A stretch of 61,783 nucleotides of DNA, from NCBI GenBank assembly GCA_016936505.1, contig JAFGXS010000047.1:1-61783 (forward strand). Reading direction: 5' to 3'. The DNA comes from Bacteroidales bacterium (GTDB taxonomy: Bacteria > Bacteroidota > Bacteroidia > Bacteroidales > F082). The notes below the pieces were generated by a model. That model ran no database searches. It was not told where the DNA came from and saw nothing but the letters and a program-made list of their open reading frames with translations. Both the position numbers and the translations under genes were made by a program. Shown one piece after another: positions 25,829 through 34,842 of the stretch; the first letter of the stretch is position 1; each line of letters starts with the position of its first letter.

Positions 25829-26813
25829 TCAAAAATCCTCCATCTGATTTTTCAATCATTTCTAAAATTTGTAAAACTTTTATATCATCATCTATTGTAT
25901 TTGGATAACTCTTCTGATCTTTTATTCCTTTAATAAAATGTTCTACTTCTTCCACGTACATTTGTTCCCCGATATTTTTATTGTATCCGCTTGAAGAAGC
26001 AAATTCAGGTTGATTATATTTGATCCATCTATTATTTTCTGATTCATACAGATAAAAAGCACTTTCATCCCATCTCCATTGAATTTGTCCCAATTCCAAG
26101 TTGATTATTAAGGACCTTGTTGCATATCTAGCTGCCACATCAACAACAATACTGCCTATACTTCCATTGTATTTCAAGGTAAAAGCGTAACTGTCGTCAA
26201 TATCTGCTCCAGTGTCAATTGTTTTCTCAAACACACCCTTTGCGTCTAATGGCCACCCAATAGTATCTACAATCCAAGTTAACTCAAAAGGTACGATTTC
26301 TCTCCCACCCCCCGTCTTCCTATTTGAGACATAAAAATCACGTACATTCTCCCATGGATGCCAATCGGGCAAAAACTGCCCTGAGTGATATGAAAAGTTA
26401 GTTACTTTCCCATAATTACCTTCTTTAATAATCTTTGTTATATCTTTAATTACCGGATGGAATCGTAAAGTACAAGATGGGGCCAAAAAGGTCTTATTGT
26501 TATTATATTTTTTTATTTCCTGAACATCTTCAAGAATAACACTGGCTTCAATAAATGCTGGTCTATTATAATCTATTGCCAACTTTGCATATTCGGTATG
26601 TTTATCAGGTGGGGTCGATATAATAAAAGCATCAATATTTTTCAACAGAGAAGAATCTAAACTCTCAACAGTATTTATATTATAGGTTGATTTAGCATTG
26701 TCTCTTCTCTCTGTTTTGGGATCAAAACCCCAAATGTTATTATGTCCTAAGGTTTTTAAACATCTAATGCGTCTTTTGCCCATGGAACCTAACCCAATAA
26801 CTAGAAAATTCAT
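25815..26813 (-). CDS. Gfo/Idh/MocA-family oxidoreductase (PtmF-like)
   Basis: The 332-residue protein starts FLVIGLGSMGKRRIRCLKTL (about 3-22), a Rossmann motif, followed by FIISTPPDKHTEYAKLAID. The long substrate domain includes TGGGREIVPFELTWIVD with residues typical of the family active site. In the Campylobacter legionaminic-acid locus an oxidoreductase (PtmF) acts before the nonulosonate steps. A comparable precursor reaction is plausible here. It is separated by 11 nt from the cytidylyltransferase-like gene. Confidence 0.82.
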   Translation of the reverse strand: MNFLVIGLGSMGKRRIRCLKTLGHNNIWGFDPKTERRDNAKSTYNINTVESLDSSLLKNIDAFIISTPPDKHTEYAKLAIDYNRPAFIEASVILEDVQEIKKYNNNKTFLAPSCTLRFHPVIKDITKIIKEGNYGKVTNFSYHSGQFLPDWHPWENVRDFYVSNRKTGGGREIVPFELTWIVDTIGWPLDAKGVFEKTIDTGADIDDSYAFTLKYNGSIGSIVVDVAARYATRSLIINLELGQIQWRWDESAFYLYESENNRWIKYNQPEFASSSGYNKNIGEQMYVEEVEHFIKGIKDQKSYPNTIDDDIKVLQILEMIEKSDGGFLNELQ

Positions 26814-26824
26814 AATGGCTAATT

Positions 26825-27595
26825 TTATTTGTTTTTAAATTTAACAGGAGCAGCTTTTGCAATATGTTCCTCATATTTAAGCTGCGCCGCAGCAGTAATA
26901 CCATTCAATAATGGATCAGTATTTATTAATAATTCCATCAACTCTAGAGAACTAAACATATTATCTATTGCTTCTAGCTTATCAAAAACCTGACAAAGGA
27001 AATAATAATCCTCTTCATAGTCCAACGTCATCCTAATTTCAGGATGATTATATAAATCAATATCCGACTTTTCATATCGAATATTAAAACTTTTGGATTG
27101 GGTAAAATAACCTCCCCAAACTTCTGTATCATTTTCTGATTTAATTTCCATTACCTTATCTAAAGCTTTTCTTGTTAATGCTGAAGATGCGGCGCCAAGC
27201 GGTAAATTTTTCCAAAATACAACATCCACGTCTGTTGTTCTTAATAATTCGGCATTTTGATCCATTATATCAGGAAAACATAATATATCATCGCCATCCA
27301 CAATAACAACCCCATATAAATCATAAGCATTACAAATTTGATGATATCGGTTAAGTTTGTCTTCAGGATCACCAAAAAAGCATTCAACATTTAACGAATT
27401 CGCGATATCTTTAAAAACTTTGTCTCTAGGGTCTATTGAAGTCCCTATGATAATCTTATCAAAATTTTTTGTTGATTTCATTCTATCAATTAAAATCTCT
27501 GTTGTGGTTTTACCATGAATTTGTTTAAGTACTTTTCCTGGTAAACGTGATGCCTTTTCTCGAATTGAAAGAATTAAGCCAATCTTTTTCTGCAT
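26825..27595 (-). CDS. SpsF-like cytidylyltransferase
   Basis: A 256-residue protein when started at MQKKIGLILSIREKASRLPG (27595), just after the stop of the upstream neuB paralogue. A start six codons earlier would overlap that gene. The RxxSxRLPGK motif (about 12-20), GDPEDKLNRYHQI and VDGDDILCFPDIMDQN match the SpsF/acylneuraminate cytidylyltransferase family, which activates 3-deoxy sugar acids as CMP-sugars. It is the only CMP-transferase-like gene in the locus. It would therefore have to serve one or both NeuB products. ENDTEVWGGY near residue 158 is the likely acceptor-side loop. Confidence 0.82.
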   Translation of the reverse strand: MQKKIGLILSIREKASRLPGKVLKQIHGKTTTEILIDRMKSTKNFDKIIIGTSIDPRDKVFKDIANSLNVECFFGDPEDKLNRYHQICNAYDLYGVVIVDGDDILCFPDIMDQNAELLRTTDVDVVFWKNLPLGAASSALTRKALDKVMEIKSENDTEVWGGYFTQSKSFNIRYEKSDIDLYNHPEIRMTLDYEEDYYFLCQVFDKLEAIDNMFSSLELMELLINTDPLLNGITAAAQLKYEEHIAKAAPVKFKNK

Positions 27596-27596
27596 G

Positions 27597-28628
27597 TTAT
27601 TCAAAAATATCAATTGTTAATGAATCGTCTTTATTCACAGATTTAGTTATTCTTCGTCCAAGAATCGTTTCTACTTTATCTGGCGAAATACCAATATCAG
27701 ATCTTTTAAAGCATAAATCATCATTTGTCAATACTTCTCCAATTTTGAGATCCCTTACTGCAACAACCCTTTTTCTGGATATATTTCTATACCTTAAAGT
27801 AGCATCGCTAAGTTTGCTGATATTATCTGACCCAATAGCTACTTCAGCATTACGTATATTTTCAACCATCTTCCTAAAGTCATTGGGGTTGAGAGCCGAT
27901 TCAAAATCTTCACTTTTATCATTTCTATCCAATGTAATGTGTTTCTCTACATATGTAGCTCCATAAGCTAATGCTAAAGCAGGTATTACCTTTGCAAATT
28001 CATCATTTCCATCTATATGATCAGCCAAACCGACTTCAACTCCAAACACCTTATTAAGAGATGTAAGAAAAGCAAGATTTGACTCATTCAATTCAGTAGG
28101 ATAATTTTGAAAACCATGTAATAACACTATTTTATTGTTATTTTCTTCTTTAAAAATATTTATGGCTCTTTCTATCTCTCCTAAATAAGCTCCACCAATC
28201 CTGAAAAACGTTTTCTTTTGCAAACAAGCAACATTTCTTAAAAAATTCTCTTCAACAAAACTTGCTGCCGAAATCACATAATAGTCTGGGTTTAATAATT
28301 CCTCTGAAAGGATCAAAGAACGGTCATCATTTGGCATGATAATTAAATCTAATCCTTGCTGTGCTACAACTGAACAAATATCTTTCCAATCCTGACTTGT
28401 CAGATTTATTTCTTCTAAGTACTTGTACACATCTAATGCTTCTCTACCTCCCGACACTTTTCCCTTCCCATTTCCATAATAAGGAACCATATATGAGGGC
28501 AAATCCGTTATATGAATACTTATGCCATCAGCACCTGATTCTTTTGCTTTTTTCACAATTTCAATGGCTTGTTCCTTTGAACCATCATGTCCCCAAGCCA
28601 TCTCTGCAATAATATATGTTTTATCCAT
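27597..28628 (-). CDS. Second NeuB-family sialic/nonulosonic acid synthase
   Basis: This 343-residue TIM-barrel enzyme of the NeuB family has an early IIAEMAWGHDGSKEQAIEIV (about 6-25), INIFKEENNNKIVLLHG, VGLADHIDG and ATYVEKHITLDRND with the metal-site His. A C-terminal SAF domain (RDLKIGEVLTNDDLCFKR on) is also present. It condenses phosphoenolpyruvate with an amino-sugar aldehyde in known relatives. It is clearly divergent from the neuB at 29.7 kb, for example GHDGSKEQA replaces NHDGNIKKA and SFRIGGAY replaces the usual STGMA. Two such enzymes in one operon suggest two substrates or a divided pathway. Confidence 0.85.
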   Translation of the reverse strand: MDKTYIIAEMAWGHDGSKEQAIEIVKKAKESGADGISIHITDLPSYMVPYYGNGKGKVSGGREALDVYKYLEEINLTSQDWKDICSVVAQQGLDLIIMPNDDRSLILSEELLNPDYYVISAASFVEENFLRNVACLQKKTFFRIGGAYLGEIERAINIFKEENNNKIVLLHGFQNYPTELNESNLAFLTSLNKVFGVEVGLADHIDGNDEFAKVIPALALAYGATYVEKHITLDRNDKSEDFESALNPNDFRKMVENIRNAEVAIGSDNISKLSDATLRYRNISRKRVVAVRDLKIGEVLTNDDLCFKRSDIGISPDKVETILGRRITKSVNKDDSLTIDIFE

Positions 28629-28633
28629 CTCTA

Positions 28634-29677
28634 TTAATGTTTTATATGTTTTACGATTTCCTGTGCCTTTTTTAAATCCTCATAATTGCCAATATCAATC
28701 CAATATCCCACTATAGGATTATGAATAATTTTTTTATTAAATTCAATGGCATATTGCATTAAATCCGTCGCATTGTAAAATTCATTTTTTGGTATAGATT
28801 CTATCATTTCTTTTCTAATTATATAGATTCCAGCATTAGCATAATGTGTATTGGATGGCTTTTCCTTAAATCCTGTAATTTGATGGTTCTCTTCGTAAAA
28901 TATAGCGTATGGTATGCTGACTGTATAGGGGATCGAAGCAACAGCCATATCAGCATTTTTGCTCGAAAAAGCAAGGTAAAGATCTTCGTAATCTATACTT
29001 GTAAACAAATCTGAATTTGTCAATAAAACATCATTCTCAAATGAGTCTACCAAAGACAACGCTCCTGCAGTTCCTAAAGGTCTGTCTTCTTGAATATATT
29101 GAATGGATATTCCCTTTTGAGAGCCATCCCCAAAGTATTCCATAATTTGGTCTTTGAGATAATTCACTGAAATATAAAAATTTTTTATTCCGAAACTAAT
29201 AAGACGATCTATATTATGTTCAATTATGGGCTTCCCTCCTAACTCTATCATTGGTTTAGGAGATATATCGGTAATTGGACGTAGTCTTTGACCTCTTCCA
29301 CCAGCCATTATAACTGCATCCAAAGGTAATACGGATTCCAATGTGTTTAAGTCATAAACTTCAATTATTTCATTGCTATTGTCTAATATGGGTAATAACC
29401 TGATCCCCTTGTTTTTCAATAGCTGTATCATTTTTACATCTATTCCATGTTGATTAACATATTGAAAACCACCATGCAGAAAATCAGATACTTTTTCATC
29501 CAATCCCTTTCCGTTCACAAAACCACGTCTAATATCACCATCCGTTAAAGTACCCTTGAGTTGGTTCTTATCATTTACAACAAAGAGAGTCAAAGTTTTT
29601 GGCAAGCTGTTCAATTGTTCCAATGCTGCTCTAATAGAAGCATCCTCCTTTATAATATGATCTTGAATGTTCTTCAT
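28634..29677 (-). CDS. CBS-domain sugar nucleotidyltransferase (PtmE-like)
   Basis: The 347-residue protein has two CBS repeats in the first 115 residues (GTLTDGDIRRGFVNGKGLDE is in the first). A nucleotidyltransferase domain follows, with VIMAGGRGQRLRPITDISPK (about 121-140), KPMIELGGKPIIEHNID and LLTNSDLFTSIDYE. The architecture is that of PtmE, the glucosamine-1-phosphate guanylyltransferase that supplies GDP-GlcNAc for legionaminic acid in Campylobacter. The CBS pair may sense a nucleotide. The gene overlaps the neuB stop by 4 bases, so it is translationally coupled. Confidence 0.88.
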   Translation of the reverse strand: MKNIQDHIIKEDASIRAALEQLNSLPKTLTLFVVNDKNQLKGTLTDGDIRRGFVNGKGLDEKVSDFLHGGFQYVNQHGIDVKMIQLLKNKGIRLLPILDNSNEIIEVYDLNTLESVLPLDAVIMAGGRGQRLRPITDISPKPMIELGGKPIIEHNIDRLISFGIKNFYISVNYLKDQIMEYFGDGSQKGISIQYIQEDRPLGTAGALSLVDSFENDVLLTNSDLFTSIDYEDLYLAFSSKNADMAVASIPYTVSIPYAIFYEENHQITGFKEKPSNTHYANAGIYIIRKEMIESIPKNEFYNATDLMQYAIEFNKKIIHNPIVGYWIDIGNYEDLKKAQEIVKHIKH

Positions 29678-30684
29678 AATTCTATTATCTCATCTGGTTC
29701 ATAATCCCTTGTAGCTTTTTTGCCAATTATCTCATACCACCGCATCGGATTAATACCATTGCCCGGTCTTTTTATTGCAAGATTGGATTGATCAAACACT
29801 TCTCCTTTACTAATAGGAATTGCAGCGACAATACTTTTTCGTACAATTATTTTGTTTGGTCTTTCTGAGAAGGATGGCTGTTTTATTCCACTTCCTAAAG
29901 CTTGATCTATATTTCGAATAGCCTTTACCATTGCCTTTAACTCATCAGGTTCTAACGAAGCCCTATGGTCAGGGCCTTCATCCTGTTTATCCAAAGTAAA
30001 ATGTTTTTCAATAACTTTTGCCCCTAAAGCAACTGCTGCAATTGGAATTTCTATTCCTTGAGTATGATCCGAATATCCAACATTAATTTTGAAAGCATCT
30101 TTTATGGTCAACATAGCATATAAATTTACATCTTCCATCGGAGTTGGATATTCTGTATTTACATGCATAACGGTTATGTTTTCTTTTAAGGTTCCGGAAT
30201 TTATCAGAATATCCAATGCATCTTCTATTTCACCTAAATCAGCCATCCCAGTCGACATCACAACTTTTTTATTTAATCTCCCAATGGCTTCCAGATAAGG
30301 CAGATTTACAATTTCTCCGGAAGGAATCTTAAAAACATTCATTCCTAATTCATGCAGAATTTGTATGCTATCGAGATCAAAAGGAGAGGATAAAAAGATG
30401 ATTCCTTTGTGATTACAGTAATTAAATAACTCTACATGATTTTCTTTTGATAGTTCAAGTGTTTTTAGCATATCATACTGTGACTGTGAACTTCCTGTGG
30501 TCTCTTTTTGATATTGCGTTTTATTTGCCTTTTTAGTAACTAGAGTTTTTGCCTTGAAAGTCTGGAATTTTACCGCATCGGCTCCTGCATCTTTAGCAAT
30601 ATCGATCAACTTTTTAGCCTTTTTGATATTTCCATCATGATTTACACCGGCCTCGGCTATGATAAAAGTTCGTTTATTTAACAT
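29674..30684 (-). CDS. neuB: Legionaminic/N-acetylneuraminic acid synthase
   Basis: This 336-residue NeuB/LegI-type synthase condenses phosphoenolpyruvate with a 2,4-diacetamido-mannose-type or ManNAc substrate. It shows IIAEAGVNHDGNIKKAKKLI (about 8-27), FKIPSGEIVNLPYLE, KVVMSTGMADLGEIEDAL, VGYSDHTQGIEIPIAAVALG and VIEKHFTLDKQDEGPDHRAS. The C-terminal SAF domain ends the protein. All motifs of the standard family are present, so it should be active. It follows neuC (overlap 7 nt) and precedes the PtmE-like gene. Confidence 0.92.
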   Translation of the reverse strand: MLNKRTFIIAEAGVNHDGNIKKAKKLIDIAKDAGADAVKFQTFKAKTLVTKKANKTQYQKETTGSSQSQYDMLKTLELSKENHVELFNYCNHKGIIFLSSPFDLDSIQILHELGMNVFKIPSGEIVNLPYLEAIGRLNKKVVMSTGMADLGEIEDALDILINSGTLKENITVMHVNTEYPTPMEDVNLYAMLTIKDAFKINVGYSDHTQGIEIPIAAVALGAKVIEKHFTLDKQDEGPDHRASLEPDELKAMVKAIRNIDQALGSGIKQPSFSERPNKIIVRKSIVAAIPISKGEVFDQSNLAIKRPGNGINPMRWYEIIGKKATRDYEPDEIIEL

Positions 30685-31835
30685 GGGGAAACAAGTTTTT
30701 TTATCAATATATTAGGTACTGCTTGTATTTTCCACAAAGCTTCAAGCATATTCACTGAAGCCCTACCATCTCCAAATTTATAGGACATGTTAACCAGTTG
30801 ATCTCTAAATTCTGGGTCCATCGCTTTTGTAATGCCCTTTTTAATTCCTTCAACAGAATAATCTGTATCAATAACACTATCATGTCTGATTCGACCTTGT
30901 TGACGTTTCCCAATATTTACTGTAGGAATTCTATAAAAAGGGGCCTCTATAATAGCACTGGAAGAATTTCCTATAACAAACTCAGCAAAGTTCAATAGCC
31001 CCAAATACTTTTTCATTCCTAAAGATTCTACATAGAAAATATTCTCATTATTTATTCGCTTTTGGATTGCTTCAAGGATTTCATCTCCTCCATCATCAAC
31101 ATTCGGAGAAGTAACAAGTACTTGTCCATTAAAAACTCCAAGTGCTTTAAAAACATTTTCAATTTGTTCAGTAGGCGAAATGAAAGTTTCCAGTGTAACC
31201 GGGTGATAAGTCATTATCACTGTTTTCTTTTTCGGGTTCAGCCCAAGAGTATTGAACAGATCAATTTTATCAATAGAATCTAATACAGCCTGCATATTCT
31301 CCACAGCAAGGGCACCAGTATTAAATACTCTCCAATTCTCCTCTCCCATGTTTCTTATGTTTTGGGCATATTCTTCGCAAGAAGTGAAATGAATATGTGC
31401 TGCTTTAGTAATCATATGGCGAATCTGCTCATCAATTGCTCCTTGTGAAATTTCCCCCCCATGTATGTGAATAATCGGCTTGCGAAACAATATAGATACC
31501 TGAATAATTGGCAATAATTCATATCTATCTCCAAGAACACATACATATTCAAATGATTCCTCATCAAAAATTCTGCTTAATATAGTTATTATTTCTGCAG
31601 TCTCATTGACCAATTCTTTTGTCGTATTAACATTTTTGAGGTAATCAAATGTTGCTGATATTTTAAACCCTATATTCTTAATCTCGTTTATAGTAAATCC
31701 ATATTTGGCTGATAAATGAGTTCCGCCAACAAATAACTTATAATCAAAATCTACACTATCTATTATTTGTCGAACAAAAGGAATAAATATTCCAAAATCA
31801 GATCTAGTTGTTGTAAATATTGCAATGGTTTTCAC
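30678..31835 (-). CDS. neuC: Hydrolysing NDP-GlcNAc-type 2-epimerase (NeuC/LegG)
   Basis: The 385-residue GT-B-fold enzyme has the start TIAIFTTTRSDFGIFIPFV (about 3-21), CVLGDRYELLPI and PIIHIHGGEISQGAIDEQIR. The active-site region FVIGNSSSAIIEAPFYRIP also matches the hydrolysing UDP-GlcNAc 2-epimerases. In the legionaminic branch LegG releases 2,4-diacetamido-2,4,6-trideoxymannose for NeuB/LegI. It shares one base with the acetyltransferase gene upstream and overlaps neuB downstream. The legB and legC genes nearby favour the LegG role over sialic-acid NeuC. Confidence 0.9.
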   Translation of the reverse strand: MKTIAIFTTTRSDFGIFIPFVRQIIDSVDFDYKLFVGGTHLSAKYGFTINEIKNIGFKISATFDYLKNVNTTKELVNETAEIITILSRIFDEESFEYVCVLGDRYELLPIIQVSILFRKPIIHIHGGEISQGAIDEQIRHMITKAAHIHFTSCEEYAQNIRNMGEENWRVFNTGALAVENMQAVLDSIDKIDLFNTLGLNPKKKTVIMTYHPVTLETFISPTEQIENVFKALGVFNGQVLVTSPNVDDGGDEILEAIQKRINNENIFYVESLGMKKYLGLLNFAEFVIGNSSSAIIEAPFYRIPTVNIGKRQQGRIRHDSVIDTDYSVEGIKKGITKAMDPEFRDQLVNMSYKFGDGRASVNMLEALWKIQAVPNILIKKLVSPC

Positions 31836-32416
31836 TATTTTATTATTGAATTAGCCTTAATAAAGCTATTCTTTGGAATTTCAATGTACTGTCTGCTAAC
31901 TGCCCCACTTCCAAAAAAAGAACCTTCACCTAATTTAACCCCTCCGTTTAACACTGAGCCCGTGGATATATGACAATAATCACCTACTATAGCATCATGC
32001 TCTACTAAGGCGTTAGAATTAATGATACAATTCCTTCCGACGATAGCATTTGCATTTACAACCGCACCATGCATTATAATCGTTCCTTCTCCAATTTTTG
32101 CATGGGGTGATACATATGCATAAGGAGACAATATTATCGGGAGTTTCAAACCCAATTCTTTAAGACGATTAAATAATTTAATTCTTAGTTGATTATTATC
32201 TATTTGCCCAATCGTAACAAAGAAATGTGATGTCGTTATTGATAGATTTTCTATATCATCATCTGTTCCCATTATCTTATAGCCTAATATTTCCCTGCCT
32301 ACTTTTTCAGATGTATCTAATATTCCTTTTATGATGTATTTCCCTTGTTGTTCAATAACATCAATACAAGAAGTGCAATGTCCACCTCCACCAATCAATA
32401 TTATTTCTTTTTTCAT
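31835..32416 (-). CDS. NeuD/PglD-like sugar O/N-acetyltransferase
   Basis: This 193-residue protein has an N-terminal nucleotide-binding-like part (IILIGGGGHCTSCIDVIE, about 5-22). A left-handed beta-helix of hexapeptide repeats follows (IGEGTIIMHGAVVNANAIVG and on through VGDYCHISTGSVLNGGVKLG). The architecture is that of NeuD/PglD, in which the His in VEHDAIVG is the likely base. In this operon it should N-acetylate the 4-amino sugar made by LegC (the LegH step), although O-acetylation of the finished sugar is possible. It overlaps legC by 4 bases. Confidence 0.85.
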   Translation of the reverse strand: MKKEIILIGGGGHCTSCIDVIEQQGKYIIKGILDTSEKVGREILGYKIMGTDDDIENLSITTSHFFVTIGQIDNNQLRIKLFNRLKELGLKLPIILSPYAYVSPHAKIGEGTIIMHGAVVNANAIVGRNCIINSNALVEHDAIVGDYCHISTGSVLNGGVKLGEGSFFGSGAVSRQYIEIPKNSFIKANSIIK

Positions 32417-33606
32417 ACTATAACACTACTTGGAATATTTACTAATCTATCTTCTAACCACTCTGAATTTAAAAGTTCATCGGTTTGGCACTTTTTAAAC
32501 ATTTCCAATTTATTCATTAACCTCCAAACTGGTCTGGTCATCACACCACTTTCATTACTATATTTCAAAAAAGTATCCCGCTCAGTTCTATTGGGCATCA
32601 ATATGCAGTTTAACCAGTAATTGGACTCTGACAGGGAGGGCTCAGTAACAAATAGAACCGGAAAAAGATTTGGGTTTCGCCTTTTAAATCCTGAGGTCAA
32701 CAGCCGGAAGAAATCATCATATTCCCAAGCAATTTTTCGCTTGGATTTGATAAAGCTTGGTAGTTGTTCCAATTGGGCCAATCCCAACGCGGCGTTTATG
32801 TTGGGCATCCTGTAATTGTATCCAATTTCATCATGAACAAATTCCCAGGGATGAGGGATTTTAGCCTGAGTGGTCAGATGTTTTGCTTTGGCGGCTAGCT
32901 CTTCATCCATAAACAGAAGCATTCCACCTCCTCCGGTAGTCAGAATCTTGTTGCCATTAAAACTTAAGACTCCAATTTTGCCAAAAGTCCCAGTGTGTTT
33001 CCCCCGATAAAAACTACCCAGACTTTCAGCTGCATCTTCCACAACAGGAATACTATACTCATCACAAACGGCGACAATCTCATCAATCCTAACTGGATGA
33101 CCAAATGTATGCATAGGAACCACCGCACTGATTTCCCTTCCTGTATTTTTATTAATCGGTTTGGCGTTTCTTGTTCCAGGATGAGTGTTTTGTTCAAGCC
33201 ATATCTTAAGCGCCACCGGTGATAAACCCATTGTGTCTCTGTCCACATCAATAAATACTGGCTGTGCACCGCAGTAACTGATGGCGTTGGCAGTAGCTAT
33301 AAAAGTCAAAGGTTGGGTAAGAACTTCTGTATCCTTATCAACACCAACCATTTTCAATGCCAGATATAATGCATTGGTTCCATTAACACAAACTACCGCT
33401 TTCTTTGCCCCTGTATATTCAGCCATTTTTTCCTCAAAAAGATCCACAAACTTTCCCACGGAACTTACAAAAGAAGAATCAATACATTCGTTAAGGTAAT
33501 TTTTCTCATTACCGGAAAAAACAGGTGCATGTAAGGGGATGAATTCTTCAGGTTCCTTATATATCTCCCTTATTTTTTGAACGATCTGTTTATATACTTG
33601 TTCCAT
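32413..33606 (-). CDS. legC: LegC-type NDP-4-keto-sugar aminotransferase
   Basis: This 397-residue DegT/DnrJ/EryC1-family PLP enzyme has FIPLHAPVFSGNEKNYLNEC (about 22-41), VVCVNGTNALYLALKMVGVD, VVPMHTFGHPVRID, VVEDAAESLGSFYRGKHTG and the PLP lysine in LSFNGNKILTTGGGG. The first residues and the VPMHTFGHP motif are typical of LegC-type aminotransferases. It aminates UDP-4-keto-6-deoxy-GlcNAc made by LegB. The order legB-legC-acetyltransferase-neuC-neuB is that of the legionaminic-acid pathway. The GC content is visibly higher than in the genes further down the operon. Confidence 0.92.
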   Translation of the reverse strand: MEQVYKQIVQKIREIYKEPEEFIPLHAPVFSGNEKNYLNECIDSSFVSSVGKFVDLFEEKMAEYTGAKKAVVCVNGTNALYLALKMVGVDKDTEVLTQPLTFIATANAISYCGAQPVFIDVDRDTMGLSPVALKIWLEQNTHPGTRNAKPINKNTGREISAVVPMHTFGHPVRIDEIVAVCDEYSIPVVEDAAESLGSFYRGKHTGTFGKIGVLSFNGNKILTTGGGGMLLFMDEELAAKAKHLTTQAKIPHPWEFVHDEIGYNYRMPNINAALGLAQLEQLPSFIKSKRKIAWEYDDFFRLLTSGFKRRNPNLFPVLFVTEPSLSESNYWLNCILMPNRTERDTFLKYSNESGVMTRPVWRLMNKLEMFKKCQTDELLNSEWLEDRLVNIPSSVIV

Positions 33607-33618
33607 CTGAATATTCTA

Positions 33619-34806
33619 TTACATTTTGGAATCCAAGTATTTACCTGTTTCCTTGTGATCAAATCCGGGAATCATTTCGTGAAAAAGATCTGTAATTTCA
33701 TTTTTTGTCCATCTCCTTCTGTCTTTCATTTGCTGGATTGAACTGGAGAAGTAGGCCAATCTATTATTAGAATTTTCCTCCACATTCTTTATGATACCAA
33801 GATTAATAAATTTCTCTAAATCCAGCGTTTCATTATCGGTATAAAATTCCTCAAAATCTTTTTCACCAGTTGTATCGCTTAATGTAAACAAACAAGGCCA
33901 TTTTTTCTGTTGCGATAATTCATTTACCATTGAACGGGCTTCTTCTTCTGTTTGGCACAGATAAGGCTGATAACTCAACGTTTTCAAATATTTTTCGGCA
34001 ATATCAGCAAATGTAATGAGATGAAGCTCCTCATTTAACTTCGGAAAAAAAATATCCCTGTTTTCTCCCATCACACAAGACATCAAACATAATTCACCAG
34101 CCTCCTTAGGAACAACAAAGTATCTTTTTACATCCTTTGGGGCCACAATAGGTTGTTTCTTTTGTATTCGCTGATTAAATCCGTGTAACAATGAACCGTC
34201 AGAAAAAGCAACATTTGCAAACCTTGCCGTGGAAATATCAATCTTCTTGCTTCTTTCTATCAGGAACATTTCCATAATGCGTTTTGAAGCCCCCATCATA
34301 TTTACCGGATTGGCTGCTTTATCGGTTGAAACACAGAAATACTTTTTTACACCTTTTTCAATAGATTGTTTTATTGTTTTATCCGTATTAAAGATATTGA
34401 CATCAATCATTCTCATTAATGTATACGGATCTTTTTCACTCCTGACATGTTTTAACGCCGAAAGATTTAAAACATAATCATAATTCCCATCTGCATCAAT
34501 AAAAGCATCATATTCAATCGATCCAACATCCAGAGCAAAAGTTTTAAAATCTCCCTCAATGTAACCAAAAGAACTCCGGACATCCCTGACAAGTTCTACC
34601 AAATTGTTCTCACTCAGATCTACGACATGAAGTTTTCTAGGATTTCTTTTAAAAATTTCTTTTACAACTGCCTGTCCAATGGAACCAGCACCACCGAGAA
34701 TCAAAAACCTTGAATTGCTTACGATCTCTTTTAAGTGATGATCATTCTTCTCTATATCTTGCTCAAAAAGTTCTTTATCTCGCCCAATTAATTTAAGGAT
34801 ATTCAT
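33619..34806 (-). CDS. legB: UDP-GlcNAc 4,6-dehydratase (LegB-type)
   Basis: The 395-residue extended SDR of the FlaA1/CapD group has FLILGGAGSIGQAVVKEIF (about 33-51), VLNLSALKHVRSEKDPYTL, and the catalytic region CVSTDKAANPVNMMGASKR. The usual catalytic Tyr of SDRs is Met here (MMGASK), which is normal for the PglF/WbpM-like dehydratase subgroup. It yields the UDP-4-keto-6-deoxy sugar used by LegC. No membrane helices are present, so this is the soluble type. A 12-nt gap separates it from legC. Confidence 0.9.
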   Translation of the reverse strand: MNILKLIGRDKELFEQDIEKNDHHLKEIVSNSRFLILGGAGSIGQAVVKEIFKRNPRKLHVVDLSENNLVELVRDVRSSFGYIEGDFKTFALDVGSIEYDAFIDADGNYDYVLNLSALKHVRSEKDPYTLMRMIDVNIFNTDKTIKQSIEKGVKKYFCVSTDKAANPVNMMGASKRIMEMFLIERSKKIDISTARFANVAFSDGSLLHGFNQRIQKKQPIVAPKDVKRYFVVPKEAGELCLMSCVMGENRDIFFPKLNEELHLITFADIAEKYLKTLSYQPYLCQTEEEARSMVNELSQQKKWPCLFTLSDTTGEKDFEEFYTDNETLDLEKFINLGIIKNVEENSNNRLAYFSSSIQQMKDRRRWTKNEITDLFHEMIPGFDHKETGKYLDSKM

Positions 34807-34842
34807 ACACTAAATTTAACTCAACTTACTCAAAAAGACACC

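Noticed and set aside
33619..34806. Loss of the catalytic Tyr in LegB as an inactivating change
   Set aside because: Met at this position is normal for PglF/WbpM-type dehydratases.
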